Below, one piece after another: positions 7,671 through 16,585 of a DNA stretch of 64,000 nt (the first letter of the stretch is position 1; each line of letters starts with the position of its first letter). The notes below the pieces were generated by a model, which saw nothing but the letters and a program-made list of their open reading frames with translations, was not told the DNA's origin and searched no databases. A program made the position numbers and the translations under genes. Source of the stretch: SXXZ01 sp041177965 (GTDB taxonomy: Bacteria; Verrucomicrobiota; Verrucomicrobiia; Limisphaerales; UBA9464); assembly GCA_041177965.1 (NCBI GenBank), contig JBEGWF010000191.1, positions 10,219 to 74,218 on the forward strand, read 5' to 3'.

Positions 7671-8825
7671 TCACCCGAGCTGCAGGCCGAACAGGCGGTG
7701 GTGCTCCTGGATCAGGTAGCGGTCGGTCATGCTGGCGACATGGTCGCAGACCGCCCGGTACAGCCCGTCGACCGCGATGCGCTTGCGGGCCGCCACGCCC
7801 AGTTCCTTGGGGTGGGCGATGTAGGATTGGAAGACCTCGCCGAGCATCCGGATCGCCCGATTGTTGGGCTCGGCCACGACCGGATGGTAGTAGAGGTTCC
7901 GATAGAGGTATTTGCGCAACTCGAGGTTCTCGACCCTGCGTTCGGCACTGTATTGCACCAGCGCCCGGCGGTGGGATCGCACGTCATCGGCCGATCGGAC
8001 CCCGGCCTCCAGGATATGGGTCTCGGTGGTGTTCACGACATCCGTGACCTGCTGGTCGATGATTTGCCGGATGGTGTAGTAGCGGCGGCTCTCCGCGGGC
8101 AGTTCCCCGAAGTGCCGCTTCACCGCCCGGGCCGCCTTGGCCCAGACACGGACCTCCTTGAGCAGCTTCCTTTCATCGAGGAGACCGCTGTCGAGTCCGT
8201 CGTCGAGGTCGTGGCTGTAGTAGGCCACTTCGTCGGCCAGGTTGGCGATCTGCGCCTCGAGGGACGCCTGATGGTGACGTCGTCGCCGGGTGCCCTCGAC
8301 CGACTCGAAGGCCACGCCGTGCTTGGCGATGCCTTCGCGCACCTCCCAACTGAGGTTCAGGCCCGGGAACCGGGGGTATTTGCGCTCCAGTTCCTCGACC
8401 ACCCGCAGGCTCTGCCGGTTGTGTTCGAACCCGCCGTGGTCCTTCATCAGGCGGTCGAGCATCGATTCGCCCTTGTGCCCGATGGGCGAGTGGCCGAGGT
8501 CGTGCGCCAGGGCGATGGTCTCGGCGAGGTCTTCGTTGACCCTGAGGGCCCGGGCGATGTTCCGGCTGATCGCGGCCACCTCCATGGTGTGCGTCAGACG
8601 GGTTCGCAGGTGGTCGCCCGAACCATTCAGGAAGACCTGGGTCTTGCACTCCAGCCGTCGGAAAGCCCGGCTGTGGATCACCCGGTCGCGGTCGCGCTGG
8701 AACTCGGTCCGCCAGGTGGGCGGGTTCTCGGGATGGACCCGCCCCCGGCTTTCGGCGCTCTTCTGCGCGTACGGCGCCAGGAACTGGTGCTCCCTGGCCT
8801 GCAGCTCTGAGAGGGTGACCGGCAT
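7671..8825 (-). CDS. dgt: Deoxyguanosinetriphosphate triphosphohydrolase-like protein (dGTPase)
   Basis: An HD-domain hydrolase that removes triphosphate from dGTP and other dNTPs, helping balance nucleotide pools. The 384-residue protein contains the HD metal site: H79 in LTHTMEV, the H108-D109 pair in AHDLGHSP, and downstream acidic residues in the helical bundle. The start at ATG 8825 is preferred over the TTG at 8843 because GGAAG lies 11 bases upstream. The gene begins 27 bases after the stop of mqnE, on the same strand, so the two may share a transcript. Length (about 380) matches the bacterial dGTPase-like subfamily; true substrate range is not visible. Confidence 0.88.
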   Translation of the reverse strand: MPVTLSELQAREHQFLAPYAQKSAESRGRVHPENPPTWRTEFQRDRDRVIHSRAFRRLECKTQVFLNGSGDHLRTRLTHTMEVAAISRNIARALRVNEDLAETIALAHDLGHSPIGHKGESMLDRLMKDHGGFEHNRQSLRVVEELERKYPRFPGLNLSWEVREGIAKHGVAFESVEGTRRRRHHQASLEAQIANLADEVAYYSHDLDDGLDSGLLDERKLLKEVRVWAKAARAVKRHFGELPAESRRYYTIRQIIDQQVTDVVNTTETHILEAGVRSADDVRSHRRALVQYSAERRVENLELRKYLYRNLYYHPVVAEPNNRAIRMLGEVFQSYIAHPKELGVAARKRIAVDGLYRAVCDHVASMTDRYLIQEHHRLFGLQLG

Positions 8826-8852
8826 GGCGGCAGTGTCTTCCAAGGCCGCGGA

Positions 8853-10001
8853 TCAGGCCAGCGCAACTCCGGCAACTCCGGCGGCCGGAGGGATCCGGGA
8901 AGGGGCTGCCGGCTCCCGGATGGGTTCGTAGAAGGTGTTGCGTTGGACGGGCTGCCGACCGGCCTCGCGGATCGCGCGGACCAGATCGGCCTCGGCCGTC
9001 ATCTGCGGGGACTTCGCACCGGCCATGTGGAAGATGTGCTCCTCCAGGATCGTTCCGTGAAGATCGTCGGCCCCGTGGCTCAGGGCGACCTGGGCCATCT
9101 TCAATCCCATGCCGACCCAGTAGGCGGTGATGTGGTCGATGTTGTCGAGGTAGAGCCGGGAGACGGCGATGGTCCGCAACTGGTCGTAGCCGCTCGGGGC
9201 ATGCCGCACGGGGATCCGGTTGTTCTCGGGTTGGAAGGGCAGGGGGATGAAGCCCGTGAATCCACCGGTGCGATCCTGTTGACGACGGAGTTGGTCGAGG
9301 TGATCGATGCGGTCCTCGATCGACTCCACGTGCCCGTAGAGCATCGTGCAGGTGCTGCGGCCCCCCAGCTGGTGCCAGGTGCCGTGGACCTCGAGGTACT
9401 CGTCGCCGCTCTCCTTGCCGGTCGCGATGCGGCTCCGCACCTCCTTGCGGAAGATCTCGGCCCCGCCGCCGGTGAGCGATTCGAGGCCGGCCTCCTTCAG
9501 CTCCAGCAGCGTGTCGCGGACGGACTTCTTGGCCAGCCAGGCCAGGTGGAGGATCTCCACGGCGGTGAAGCACTTGAGCTGGAGGCTCGGATCCACGGCC
9601 TTCAGCGCCTTCAGGAACCCGGTGTAGTACGAGAACGGAAGCGACGGATGAAGCCCGCCGACGATGTGGAGTTCGGTGATGCCCACGGAGAGGGCCTCGC
9701 GGGCCTTGGCCACCATCTGTTCCTCGGTGAGCTGGAACCCGTCGTTGTCGCGTTTCTTGCGGCTGAAGGCGCAGAACTGGCAGCTGAGGATGCAGTAATT
9801 GGAGTAGTTGATGTACCGGTTGAGGATGTAGGACGCCCGCAGGCCGTTGCGGCGGCGGTTGGCGAAATCAGCCAGCGCGGCCAGCGCGTTCAGGTCCCGG
9901 GTGCGGAAGAGGCGCAGCCCGTCGTCGGGGGTCAATCGCTCGCCCGCGACCACTTTCTGGCGAATGTCCTGAAGCCCATCGGGGCGGTTGAACAAATCCA
10001 C
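8853..10001 (-). CDS. mqnE: Aminofutalosine synthase MqnE (radical SAM)
   Basis: A radical SAM enzyme of the MqnE/MqnC/CofH group. MqnE joins 3-[(1-carboxyvinyl)oxy]benzoate to SAM to give aminofutalosine, an early step in futalosine-route menaquinone synthesis. The cluster-binding CX3CX2C is C70-C74-C77 (motif NYCILSCQFCAF). HIVGGLHPSLPF and the SLTGGGAEIF motif are typical of MqnE rather than MqnC. The open frame runs far upstream, but the extra sequence looks unrelated, so the GTG at 10001 (382 residues, normal for the family) is chosen. No other mqn genes are in the window, so the pathway call rests on this one enzyme. Confidence 0.83.
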   Translation of the reverse strand: MDLFNRPDGLQDIRQKVVAGERLTPDDGLRLFRTRDLNALAALADFANRRRNGLRASYILNRYINYSNYCILSCQFCAFSRKKRDNDGFQLTEEQMVAKAREALSVGITELHIVGGLHPSLPFSYYTGFLKALKAVDPSLQLKCFTAVEILHLAWLAKKSVRDTLLELKEAGLESLTGGGAEIFRKEVRSRIATGKESGDEYLEVHGTWHQLGGRSTCTMLYGHVESIEDRIDHLDQLRRQQDRTGGFTGFIPLPFQPENNRIPVRHAPSGYDQLRTIAVSRLYLDNIDHITAYWVGMGLKMAQVALSHGADDLHGTILEEHIFHMAGAKSPQMTAEADLVRAIREAGRQPVQRNTFYEPIREPAAPSRIPPAAGVAGVALA

Positions 10002-10149
10002 GTGCCTAGGAAACAGCAAACCCGGGATGAAGCAACTCGCTCCGTGCGGAGCTCCCGGCCACGGATCCGGGAACGGAGCGTGGGCAGGTGGCGAGGATGG
10101 GGCGAGGAAGGGGGTTCCCAGACGGGGACGGCTCGGGCAGGCTGCTTCC

Positions 10150-11022
10150 ATGCGTTTCCTCCCGCTCCTCTTGTCGATCATGTGCTTTTCCGCCGGCGTC
10201 CAGGCGAAGGCACCCGCCCGGTTGGCTTCTTCGCTGGTGTTCCATGCTCCCTTCGACCATCTGCCCGACGCGGTGGTGGGTGCGGGCGACCGGCGTTTCC
10301 AGACCGGTCCGAAGTGGGAGGCTCCCCGGATCACCCAGCCGGGGTTGCCGACCAACGGGGCCGTGTGGGTCGATCCTCGGGGTGGACGTCATGGCGGAGC
10401 GCTCCGCTTCGAGAGGAAGATCCCCCAGGTGGTGGGGTTCCGGGTCGAGGGCAACTTCCCGTGGAGGACGAACCAGTGGTCGGCGACGGTCGGTTTCTGG
10501 TTGAGGAGCACCCCGGAAATCGACATCCCCAAGGAGTATTCCGACGTGATCCAGATCACCTCCAAGGCCTGGGACGACGCCGCTCTGTTCGTCGAGTTCA
10601 CCCCGGACGATCTTCCCAAGCACCTCCGACTCGGAGCCTACGCCGACAAGAAGGTCTGGAATCCGCAGGGCCGGGACTGGGACAAGATGCCCTTGTCCGA
10701 AAAGCCGCTCGTGGTGGTCACGCACCCCCCGTTCCGTCGGGAGGAATGGCATCAGGTGGTCTTCACCTGTGATCGGTTCAACTCGGGCCGGGCCGATGGC
10801 CGGGTGGCCCTCTACCTGGACGGACAACCGGCCGGCGAACTCCCGGAGCGACAGCAGAGCTACGGATGGAAACTCGACGACGCCCTCATGATGCTCGGAT
10901 TGGGCTACACCGGTTGGATGGATGATCTCGCCGTCTTCGACCGGGCGCTGAGCGCCGAGGAGGTGAAGGCCCTGTACCGGTTGCCGGGTGGCGTCTCCGA
11001 CCTTCATGGGCGTCGGCGCTGA
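10150..11022 (+). CDS. Secreted LamG-like (concanavalin A-like) domain protein
   Basis: A 290-residue protein with an N-terminal signal peptide (residues 1-19, hydrophobic LLLSIMCFSAG, cleavage after a V-Q-A type site). The rest reads as one LamG/concanavalin A-like jelly-roll domain. Typical features are the early FHAPFD strand, the WSATVGFWLR strand, HQVVFTCDRF, LYLDGQPAG and the closing WMDDLAVFDRALSAEEVKALY motif. Such domains bind carbohydrate or act as adhesion modules, and stand-alone secreted forms are common in PVC bacteria. It is divergent from mqnE and followed by another secreted protein gene 81 bases later. The specific ligand is unknown. Confidence 0.75.
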   Translation: MRFLPLLLSIMCFSAGVQAKAPARLASSLVFHAPFDHLPDAVVGAGDRRFQTGPKWEAPRITQPGLPTNGAVWVDPRGGRHGGALRFERKIPQVVGFRVEGNFPWRTNQWSATVGFWLRSTPEIDIPKEYSDVIQITSKAWDDAALFVEFTPDDLPKHLRLGAYADKKVWNPQGRDWDKMPLSEKPLVVVTHPPFRREEWHQVVFTCDRFNSGRADGRVALYLDGQPAGELPERQQSYGWKLDDALMMLGLGYTGWMDDLAVFDRALSAEEVKALYRLPGGVSDLHGRRR

Positions 11023-11103
11023 CGGGTGCCGGGCGCACCCACTCCGGGCCTTGCCTGCTCGCCACCCTTTCCATTTGAGGATCCGGCCCCTACTCTCGCT
11101 CCC

Positions 11104-12021
11104 GTGCACCGCCTATCCCCGTGGATCACCCTGTTCCTGATGGCGCTCGTCGCCCGGGCCCAGGTGGATGTGAAACTCGAGTTCGAGCAGGACAAGTTCC
11201 TGTCGGGCGAGAAGGCCGAGGTGCTCCTCCGGATCGCCAATTTCACCGGCGCGCCTCTGAGGCTGGGCGAGCGGGACGACTGGATCCGCTTCAATGTCGG
11301 GAACGTCTCGGGGGTCGGTGTGGCCCGCAAGGCCGATGTGGAGGCCAGCGGTGCCTTCACGCTCAAGCCGGGAGCCCGGGCGACCCTTCGTTTCGACCTC
11401 AATCCGTTGTTCCAGATCGATCAGGTGGGCCGATACCATGCCACGGCAACGGTGTTCACCGGTCCCGGCGACACCCATGTCGTCACCGCACCCGCCGAGT
11501 TCGAGATCATGCACGGCGTGGTTCTCTGGGAACGCGAGTTCGGGGTGGTCGGAGGTCCGTCTGAACGCCGCAGGTATGCGATCGTGCAGGCGAACTATCT
11601 GCGGCGCGCGCGCATCTTCGCGGTCATCACCAACCCGGAGGCCTCGGTGACCCATCACGTGGTCCCATTGGGGACCGTGGTCTCGTTCAACCCGCCTTCG
11701 ATGGCTCTCGATCCGAAGAATCGGTTGCACGTGCTCCACCAGCATGGAGCCGACGACTTCATCCATCACCGCATCCACCATGATGGCACCATCTCGATCC
11801 GCCATACCTACGTGTCGCGGGTGGGGCGCCCCATCCTCGGTGTGGATGGAACGGGCGACGTGGCGGTCGTCCGTGGCACCCGGCGGCCCGGGTCCAACGA
11901 CCTCACCCTCCAGGACGAGGCCTCGGGCTCCAGCACCAACGCGGTCGTCGGCAAGCCCGGCGAATCCACCCCGCCCACGGCACCGATCCTGCCGCCTCCG
12001 GGAGCCCCCAAGCCCCGTTGA
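11104..12021 (+). CDS. Secreted protein of unknown function
   Basis: I do not recognise the family. With the GTG at 11104 the product has 305 residues: a signal peptide (about residues 1-20, ITLFLMALVARA then Q), then a beta-rich first half. That half has a strand pattern resembling an immunoglobulin-like or intracellular proteinase inhibitor-type domain (VDVKLEFEQDKFLSGEK). The second half is histidine-rich (VLHQHGADDFIHHRIHH), and the tail is proline-rich. No catalytic motif is apparent. It follows the LamG protein on the same strand, and both are probably exported. The frame is open upstream to 11026, but that part has no signal-like character. Confidence 0.6.
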   Translation: MHRLSPWITLFLMALVARAQVDVKLEFEQDKFLSGEKAEVLLRIANFTGAPLRLGERDDWIRFNVGNVSGVGVARKADVEASGAFTLKPGARATLRFDLNPLFQIDQVGRYHATATVFTGPGDTHVVTAPAEFEIMHGVVLWEREFGVVGGPSERRRYAIVQANYLRRARIFAVITNPEASVTHHVVPLGTVVSFNPPSMALDPKNRLHVLHQHGADDFIHHRIHHDGTISIRHTYVSRVGRPILGVDGTGDVAVVRGTRRPGSNDLTLQDEASGSSTNAVVGKPGESTPPTAPILPPPGAPKPR

Positions 12022-12038
12022 TCCGTCGATCCGGGTCA
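12019..12038. terminator. Hairpin overlapping two convergent stop codons
   Basis: TGATCCG (12019-12025) can pair with CGGGTCA (12032-12038) around a 6-base loop, with one G-U pair. The left arm contains the stop of the secreted-protein gene and the right arm the stop of recF. There is no T-run. The arrangement is visible; its use as a transcription end is inferred. Confidence 0.35.
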
Positions 12039-13139
12039 GGGGGCCGGACTCGGGTCGTCGCCGCTCCATCGGGTCAGTTGGCCGCGTTCGACCCTCCATC
12101 GGATCAGGTCGCAACCGAGTTGGCGCGGCCAGTTCTCCTCGGTGCAGGTCATGAACACCTGCCCCCCGGCCCGGAACGACTGTTGCAGCAGCGGAACGAA
12201 GGCGGACCTGCGGCGGGCGTCCAGTTCGCCCATGACATCGTCGATCAACAGCAGCGGTGGAGTGCCGTGCACGGCCGCCAGATGCTCGGCCTGCGCCAGT
12301 TTCAGGGCGATCGCCAGGGTCCGTTTCTGGCCCTCGCTGGTGAAGGACGCGGCGGCGCGGTCGTTGACCAGCAGGGTGAGATCATCGCGGTGGGGACCGA
12401 CGACGGTGGTCCTCATCGCGCGTTCCCGGGCGCGCGATGAGGACAGTGCGACCGCGAAATCGCCCGCGACGCCGGGTTGATAGTGCAGGGACAGCTCGTC
12501 GGCGTCGGCGGCGATGCGCCGGAAGGCCGAGTGGACCCGGGGCGCGAGAGCGGGGACGAATTCCCGCCTGGCGGCGATCAGCGCCTCGCCCGCCTGGACG
12601 AGTTCCCGGGTGAAGCCATCCAGCTCGACCAGATCCAGCAGGGGTTGCTTGAGGAGGGCGTTCCGGGAGCGCAGCGCCTTCGCGTAGCGCATCAGCAGCG
12701 GGAGATACCCGGGAATCGTCTGGGCCAGCAGCAGGTCCAGGAAGCGCCGTCGTCCCTGGGCCGGGCCCTTCACCAGGGCCAGGTCCTCCGAGCAGAAGAC
12801 CACCGCCCGAAGGACCCCGAAATAATCGGCCAATCGTCGGATGGGCCGTTCGTTGAGCGAGAGCTTCCGCTCACGCGCCGACCAGTAGGCTTTGATCTCA
12901 TGGACTCCCTGAGCCACCACGGTGCCTCCGACGAAGTAGCCCTTGGCCTCCTGACGGATCATCTGCGCCCCGCCGCAGCCCCGGAAGGAGCGCAGGGTGG
13001 CCAGCAGATAGACGGCCTCGAGGATGTTGGTCTTGCCCTGGGCGTTGTCGCCCAGAAGCACATGGCAGCCCGGCCCGAACTCGGCGTCCAACCGGGGGTA
13101 GTTCCGGAAGTCGCGCAGTTTGAGCCGGGACAGGTGCAT
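12036..13139 (-). CDS. recF: DNA replication and repair protein RecF
   Basis: An SMC-like ATPase that, with RecO and RecR, loads RecA at gapped DNA. The protein is 367 residues from ATG 13139, close to the usual 360-370. The Walker A motif GDNAQGKT is at residues 30-37, preceded by LKLRDFRNY at the N-terminus as in other RecF proteins. The Walker B region LLLIDDVMGELDARR and the TSEGQKRTLAIALKLA signature are near the C-terminus. The longer frame to 13217 adds unconserved residues. It is not next to dnaA, dnaN or gyrB here, unlike the classical locus. Identification is secure. Confidence 0.94.
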   Translation of the reverse strand: MHLSRLKLRDFRNYPRLDAEFGPGCHVLLGDNAQGKTNILEAVYLLATLRSFRGCGGAQMIRQEAKGYFVGGTVVAQGVHEIKAYWSARERKLSLNERPIRRLADYFGVLRAVVFCSEDLALVKGPAQGRRRFLDLLLAQTIPGYLPLLMRYAKALRSRNALLKQPLLDLVELDGFTRELVQAGEALIAARREFVPALAPRVHSAFRRIAADADELSLHYQPGVAGDFAVALSSSRARERAMRTTVVGPHRDDLTLLVNDRAAASFTSEGQKRTLAIALKLAQAEHLAAVHGTPPLLLIDDVMGELDARRRSAFVPLLQQSFRAGGQVFMTCTEENWPRQLGCDLIRWRVERGQLTRWSGDDPSPAP

Positions 13140-13239
13140 CGGACCCCGATTGTGGGAGGAGCCCGGTGGGGGTGTCGAAGAAAAGACACTCCGCGGCCCC
13201 GGTGATCGTAGGGACATCCGACACGCCCCCGACGGTCGA

Positions 13240-14046
13240 TCAGGTCAGCGCGACGCCGTGCCGCAATGCTCCCCGCACCGCTTGCCGAAGGGCTTGCACA
13301 CGCACGGGCAGGGGCCAGTCGGAGGGCGCCTCCAGGGTGTAGCTCCGGGTGCAGCCGTTCTGGAGCAGCCAGAAGGATTCGGGCCAATCGGGGCGCTGGA
13401 GCGGATCGACCGTGGGTCGGATCAAACCGGGGGCGGTGGCCTGCCTGCCGTCGATCCAGGGAGAGCTGTCGATCGGGCACACGGCGCGGACGGATTCGAG
13501 GATGGGCTCGGCGAGGGACGGCAGGTCCGCCGGGTTCAATTCGTAGAGATAGAAGCCGTGCGATTCCCAATCCTCGTGCAGGCAGATCGAGAGGTCCCAG
13601 GGCGGGAGCGATGCCAGCCAGCGCTGGTGCAACCGCACCTCGGCGGAACGTGGGGTGCGGTAGTCGCGGTTGAGGTCGAGGCCGGCCGCGTTTTCCCGGG
13701 TTCCCAGCCGGCATCCCTGTGGATTGAGGCATGGGCAGATGCCCAGGTTGAGGTCGTCGGGCCACGAGTCCTCGCGAAGGAGGTCGCGCATGGCCAAGAG
13801 GCCGGCGGGCTCGTCGCCGTGGATGCCGGCCGAGACGTACAGCCGCGGCCCGGGGCGTCCGAGGCGCGACAGGAAGACCAGGTCGTGTCCCTCGATCGAT
13901 TCGGCCTGCTCGGTGAACCGGGCCCGGGACGCGAGGGATCGGATCTCGCGCAGCAGGAGCGACGCCTCGATCCGCTCCCCGCGGTAGCCGTCGCGATTGA
14001 CGCCCAGTCGTTGGGGTTGGGGCTGGGGATGTGGGACAGGGTCCAT
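13240..14046 (-). CDS. M14-family zinc carboxypeptidase-like protein
   Basis: A 268-residue hydrolase of the M14/succinylglutamate desuccinylase superfamily. The zinc site is visible as H76-x-x-E79 in SAGIHGDEPAG and the third ligand H157 in CLHEDW. The substrate carboxylate-binding arginine is in DLNRDY, and the likely general base is E239 in YTLEAPSDW. There is no signal peptide, so action in the cytoplasm is expected, possibly trimming peptidoglycan peptides like MpaA, but the substrate is not defined by sequence. It is divergent from the sugar ABC ATPase gene, and 101 bases separate it from recF downstream. Confidence 0.75.
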   Translation of the reverse strand: MDPVPHPQPQPQRLGVNRDGYRGERIEASLLLREIRSLASRARFTEQAESIEGHDLVFLSRLGRPGPRLYVSAGIHGDEPAGLLAMRDLLREDSWPDDLNLGICPCLNPQGCRLGTRENAAGLDLNRDYRTPRSAEVRLHQRWLASLPPWDLSICLHEDWESHGFYLYELNPADLPSLAEPILESVRAVCPIDSSPWIDGRQATAPGLIRPTVDPLQRPDWPESFWLLQNGCTRSYTLEAPSDWPLPVRVQALRQAVRGALRHGVALT

Positions 14047-14071
14047 GGGATGTGCCGACGCCGTCCGGAGC

Positions 14072-14101
14072 TTGAAGCCATCCGTGTCGGATCGCTAGGT
14101 T
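14072..14101 (+). promoter_or_regulatory. Probable sigma70-type promoter for the sugar ABC ATPase gene
   Basis: TTGAAG (14072-14077) and TAGGTT (14096-14101) with an 18-base spacer lie in the gap between divergent genes. The -10 box overlaps the TTG at 14100, which argues against using that codon as the translation start and supports the GTG at 14178. Confidence 0.45.
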
Positions 14102-14177
14102 GCTCCTGACGATTTCCCGGAGCCCGGTCGCCGCAGGATTCCCTGCGGAGATTCGATCCCCGGGGGCGTCCGCGACC

Positions 14178-15692
14178 GTGCCCTCCCGACTGCAACTCGA
14201 CGGAATCCGAAAGGCCTTCGGCGCCACCCAGGCGCTGCGGGGCGTGAGCCTGTCGCTCGGTGCCGGAGAGGCCCACGCCCTGATCGGCGAGAATGGCGCG
14301 GGAAAGAGCACCCTCCTGAAGATCCTCAGCGGGGTGCACCGTGCCGATGAGGGCGCGATGACCCTCGACGGGGTCGGATACCAACCGGCCGATCCCATCG
14401 CCGCCCAGAGGGCCGGTGTGGCGATGATCCACCAGGAACTGAACCTCGCCCCCCATCTGACGGTGGCCGAGAACATCACCCTGGGTGAGGAGCCTTCGCG
14501 CTGGGGATGGGTGGATCGCTCGCACCAACGACGCGTGGCCACCGAGGCGCTGCATCACCTCGGGGCCGGCGGGATTCCCCTGGATGCCGTCTCCGGTGAA
14601 TTGCCCATCGCCCAGCAGCAGTTGGTCGAGATCGCCCGGGCGCTGCGTTCGAGACCGAGGGTGCTGATCCTCGACGAGCCGACCTCCAGCCTCACGCGGG
14701 CCGACACCGAGCATCTGTTCGTGGTGTTGGACCGCCTTCGCGAGGACGGCGTGAGCCTGCTGTACGTGTCGCACTTCCTCGAGGAAAGCCGTCGGGTATG
14801 CTCGCGCTACACCGTGCTTCGCGACGGGGCCAGCGTGGCCACCGGGGCCCTTTCGGAGGTCTCCAATCCGGAGTTGATCCGGGTCATGGTGGGGCGCGAG
14901 GTCCACGATCTCTATCCGAGGAGCGCTCGGTCGATGGGGCCGAGTGTGTTCCGGGTCCAGGCCCTGCAGGGCTTGGAGAAGCCCCGCGAGGTGACCTTCA
15001 GCCTGCGTCGCGGAGAGGTGCTCGGATTGTTCGGCCTCGTGGGCGCCGGTCGCTCGGAGACCCTTCGGGCGGCCTTCGGCCTCGATCCGATCCGGTCGGG
15101 CACCGTGCGCTTGGGAGATGTGGACATCTCCTCCCATTCGCCGCGCGAACGCTGGCAGAGCGGATTGGGCTTCCTCAGCGAGAATCGCAAGGAGGACGGT
15201 CTGCTGTTGGCCCGCAGCATCGCCGAGAACCTGTTCATCACCCGTCCGGGCGATCTTGTGCGCTGGGGTTTCTGGCACCCGCCCTCGGAGCATCGGGAGG
15301 CCCGGGAATGGATGACGCCGCTGGACATCCGCGCCCACAGCCATGCCCAGTCGGTCCAGGAACTCTCCGGAGGCAATCAACAGAAGGTCGCCTTCGGACG
15401 GCTGATGTACCACGACTCCCGGGTGCTCTTGCTGGACGAACCGACCCGTGGCATCGACGTGGGCAGCAAGGTGCACATCTATCGGCAGATCGACACGGCG
15501 GCGGTGCAGGGCAAGGCGGTGGTCATGGCCAGTTCGTACCTGCCGGAACTGCTGGGGGTCTGCGACACCATCGGCGTCTTCCATCGGGGGCACCTGGTGG
15601 CCCTCCGTCCGGCCTCCGAATGGACCGAGACCACGCTGTTGGCGGCCGCCGTCGAGGGAGGGGATCCTGTTCCGACCTCACCGGGCACCTGA
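14178..15692 (+). CDS. Sugar ABC transporter ATP-binding protein (RbsA/MglA-like, double NBD)
   Basis: A 504-residue fused pair of ABC ATPase domains, as in the ribose/galactose-type sugar importers. The first domain has Walker A GENGAGKS at residues 37-44 and LILDEPTSSLT. The second has the degenerate GLVGAGRSE loop near residue 286, the LSGGNQQKV signature and LLDEPTRGIDVG, a pattern typical of this family. The GTG at 14178 gives the normal family length. No permease or periplasmic binding-protein gene adjoins it, so its partners must be elsewhere. It precedes nagB by 110 bases on the same strand, hinting at amino-sugar or sugar uptake, but this is inference. Confidence 0.85.
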   Translation: MPSRLQLDGIRKAFGATQALRGVSLSLGAGEAHALIGENGAGKSTLLKILSGVHRADEGAMTLDGVGYQPADPIAAQRAGVAMIHQELNLAPHLTVAENITLGEEPSRWGWVDRSHQRRVATEALHHLGAGGIPLDAVSGELPIAQQQLVEIARALRSRPRVLILDEPTSSLTRADTEHLFVVLDRLREDGVSLLYVSHFLEESRRVCSRYTVLRDGASVATGALSEVSNPELIRVMVGREVHDLYPRSARSMGPSVFRVQALQGLEKPREVTFSLRRGEVLGLFGLVGAGRSETLRAAFGLDPIRSGTVRLGDVDISSHSPRERWQSGLGFLSENRKEDGLLLARSIAENLFITRPGDLVRWGFWHPPSEHREAREWMTPLDIRAHSHAQSVQELSGGNQQKVAFGRLMYHDSRVLLLDEPTRGIDVGSKVHIYRQIDTAAVQGKAVVMASSYLPELLGVCDTIGVFHRGHLVALRPASEWTETTLLAAAVEGGDPVPTSPGT

Positions 15693-15802
15693 GCCCCACT
15701 CGGGATGTCCGGGATCTCGGGGGCCTTGATGCCGAGGGTTTTCGGCCTCCGTCGGCCGGACCTTGTCGTCGGGCGTCCGACGGGCCATGGTTGGGAACTT
15801 CA

Positions 15803-16582
15803 ATGAGTCAAACGATCGCCCCGGTCCGCTCGTTCAAGGCCGATGCCCTGGACGTCCATGTCTTCGCCAGCCAACCCGACCTCGCGTCCCACGTGGCGCT
15901 GGATGTCCGCAACTACCTGGCGGACACCATCGCCCGAAACGGCTCCGCCGCCGCCATCCTCGCCACCGGCAACTCCCAGATCCAGTTCCTGAAGAACCTG
16001 GTCGCCCTCGGCGGCATCGACTGGTCCAGGGTGACGCTCTTCCACATGGACGAGTACCTGGGCATCTCCGGCGATCACCCGGCGAGCTTCCGGTACTACA
16101 TGAAGCAGCGGGTCGAGTCGCTCGTGAAGCCCAAGGCCTTCCACTACATCCACGGCGATTGCGACCTGCCGCACGTGGAATGCGCCCGCTACACCGCGCT
16201 GCTCCAGTCGCAGGCCATCGACCTGTGCTGCCTCGGGGTGGGTGAGAACGGGCACCTCGCCTTCAATGATCCGCACGTCGCCCGACTCGACGACTCCGAG
16301 TGGGTGAAGCTGGTCCGCCTCGACGACGCCTGCAAGATGCAGCAGGTCAAGGAGGGGCATTTCCCCTCGCTGGAGGCGGTGCCACCCTACGCCATCACCC
16401 TGACGCTGCCGGCCCTGATGACCGCCCGCAAGGTGGTCTGCGTGGCTCCCGAGAAGCGCAAGGCGGTGCCCGTCAAGAACCTGCTCCAGGGTCCGGTGAA
16501 CTCGCTCTGCCCGGCCTCGATCCTGCGGCGCAACCCGGCCGCCGTCCTGCTCATCGATGCCGATTCGGCCTCGCTGCTCTGA
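15803..16582 (+). CDS. nagB: Glucosamine-6-phosphate deaminase
   Basis: Converts glucosamine 6-phosphate to fructose 6-phosphate and ammonia, linking amino-sugar breakdown to glycolysis. The 259-residue protein carries the proton-relay aspartate D83 in FHMDEYLG and the family signature LGVGENGHLAFNDP with catalytic H151. The ATGNSQIQ segment near the N-terminus binds the phosphate. It starts at ATG 15803, well inside a longer open frame. It ends 3 bases before ruvX and is probably co-transcribed with it. Length is normal for NagB. NagB-type isomerases and 6-phosphogluconolactonases are related, but the signature favours deaminase. Confidence 0.87.
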   Translation: MSQTIAPVRSFKADALDVHVFASQPDLASHVALDVRNYLADTIARNGSAAAILATGNSQIQFLKNLVALGGIDWSRVTLFHMDEYLGISGDHPASFRYYMKQRVESLVKPKAFHYIHGDCDLPHVECARYTALLQSQAIDLCCLGVGENGHLAFNDPHVARLDDSEWVKLVRLDDACKMQQVKEGHFPSLEAVPPYAITLTLPALMTARKVVCVAPEKRKAVPVKNLLQGPVNSLCPASILRRNPAAVLLIDADSASLL

Positions 16583-16585
16583 CCC

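Noticed and set aside
10002..10355. Longer N-terminus for MqnE up to 10355
   Set aside because: The extra 118 residues are unlike any radical SAM N-terminus and cross the start of the divergent LamG gene.
14100..14177. TTG start for the sugar ABC ATPase
   Set aside because: The TTG overlaps a probable -10 box and the added residues do not fit the family; GTG 14178 gives the normal length.
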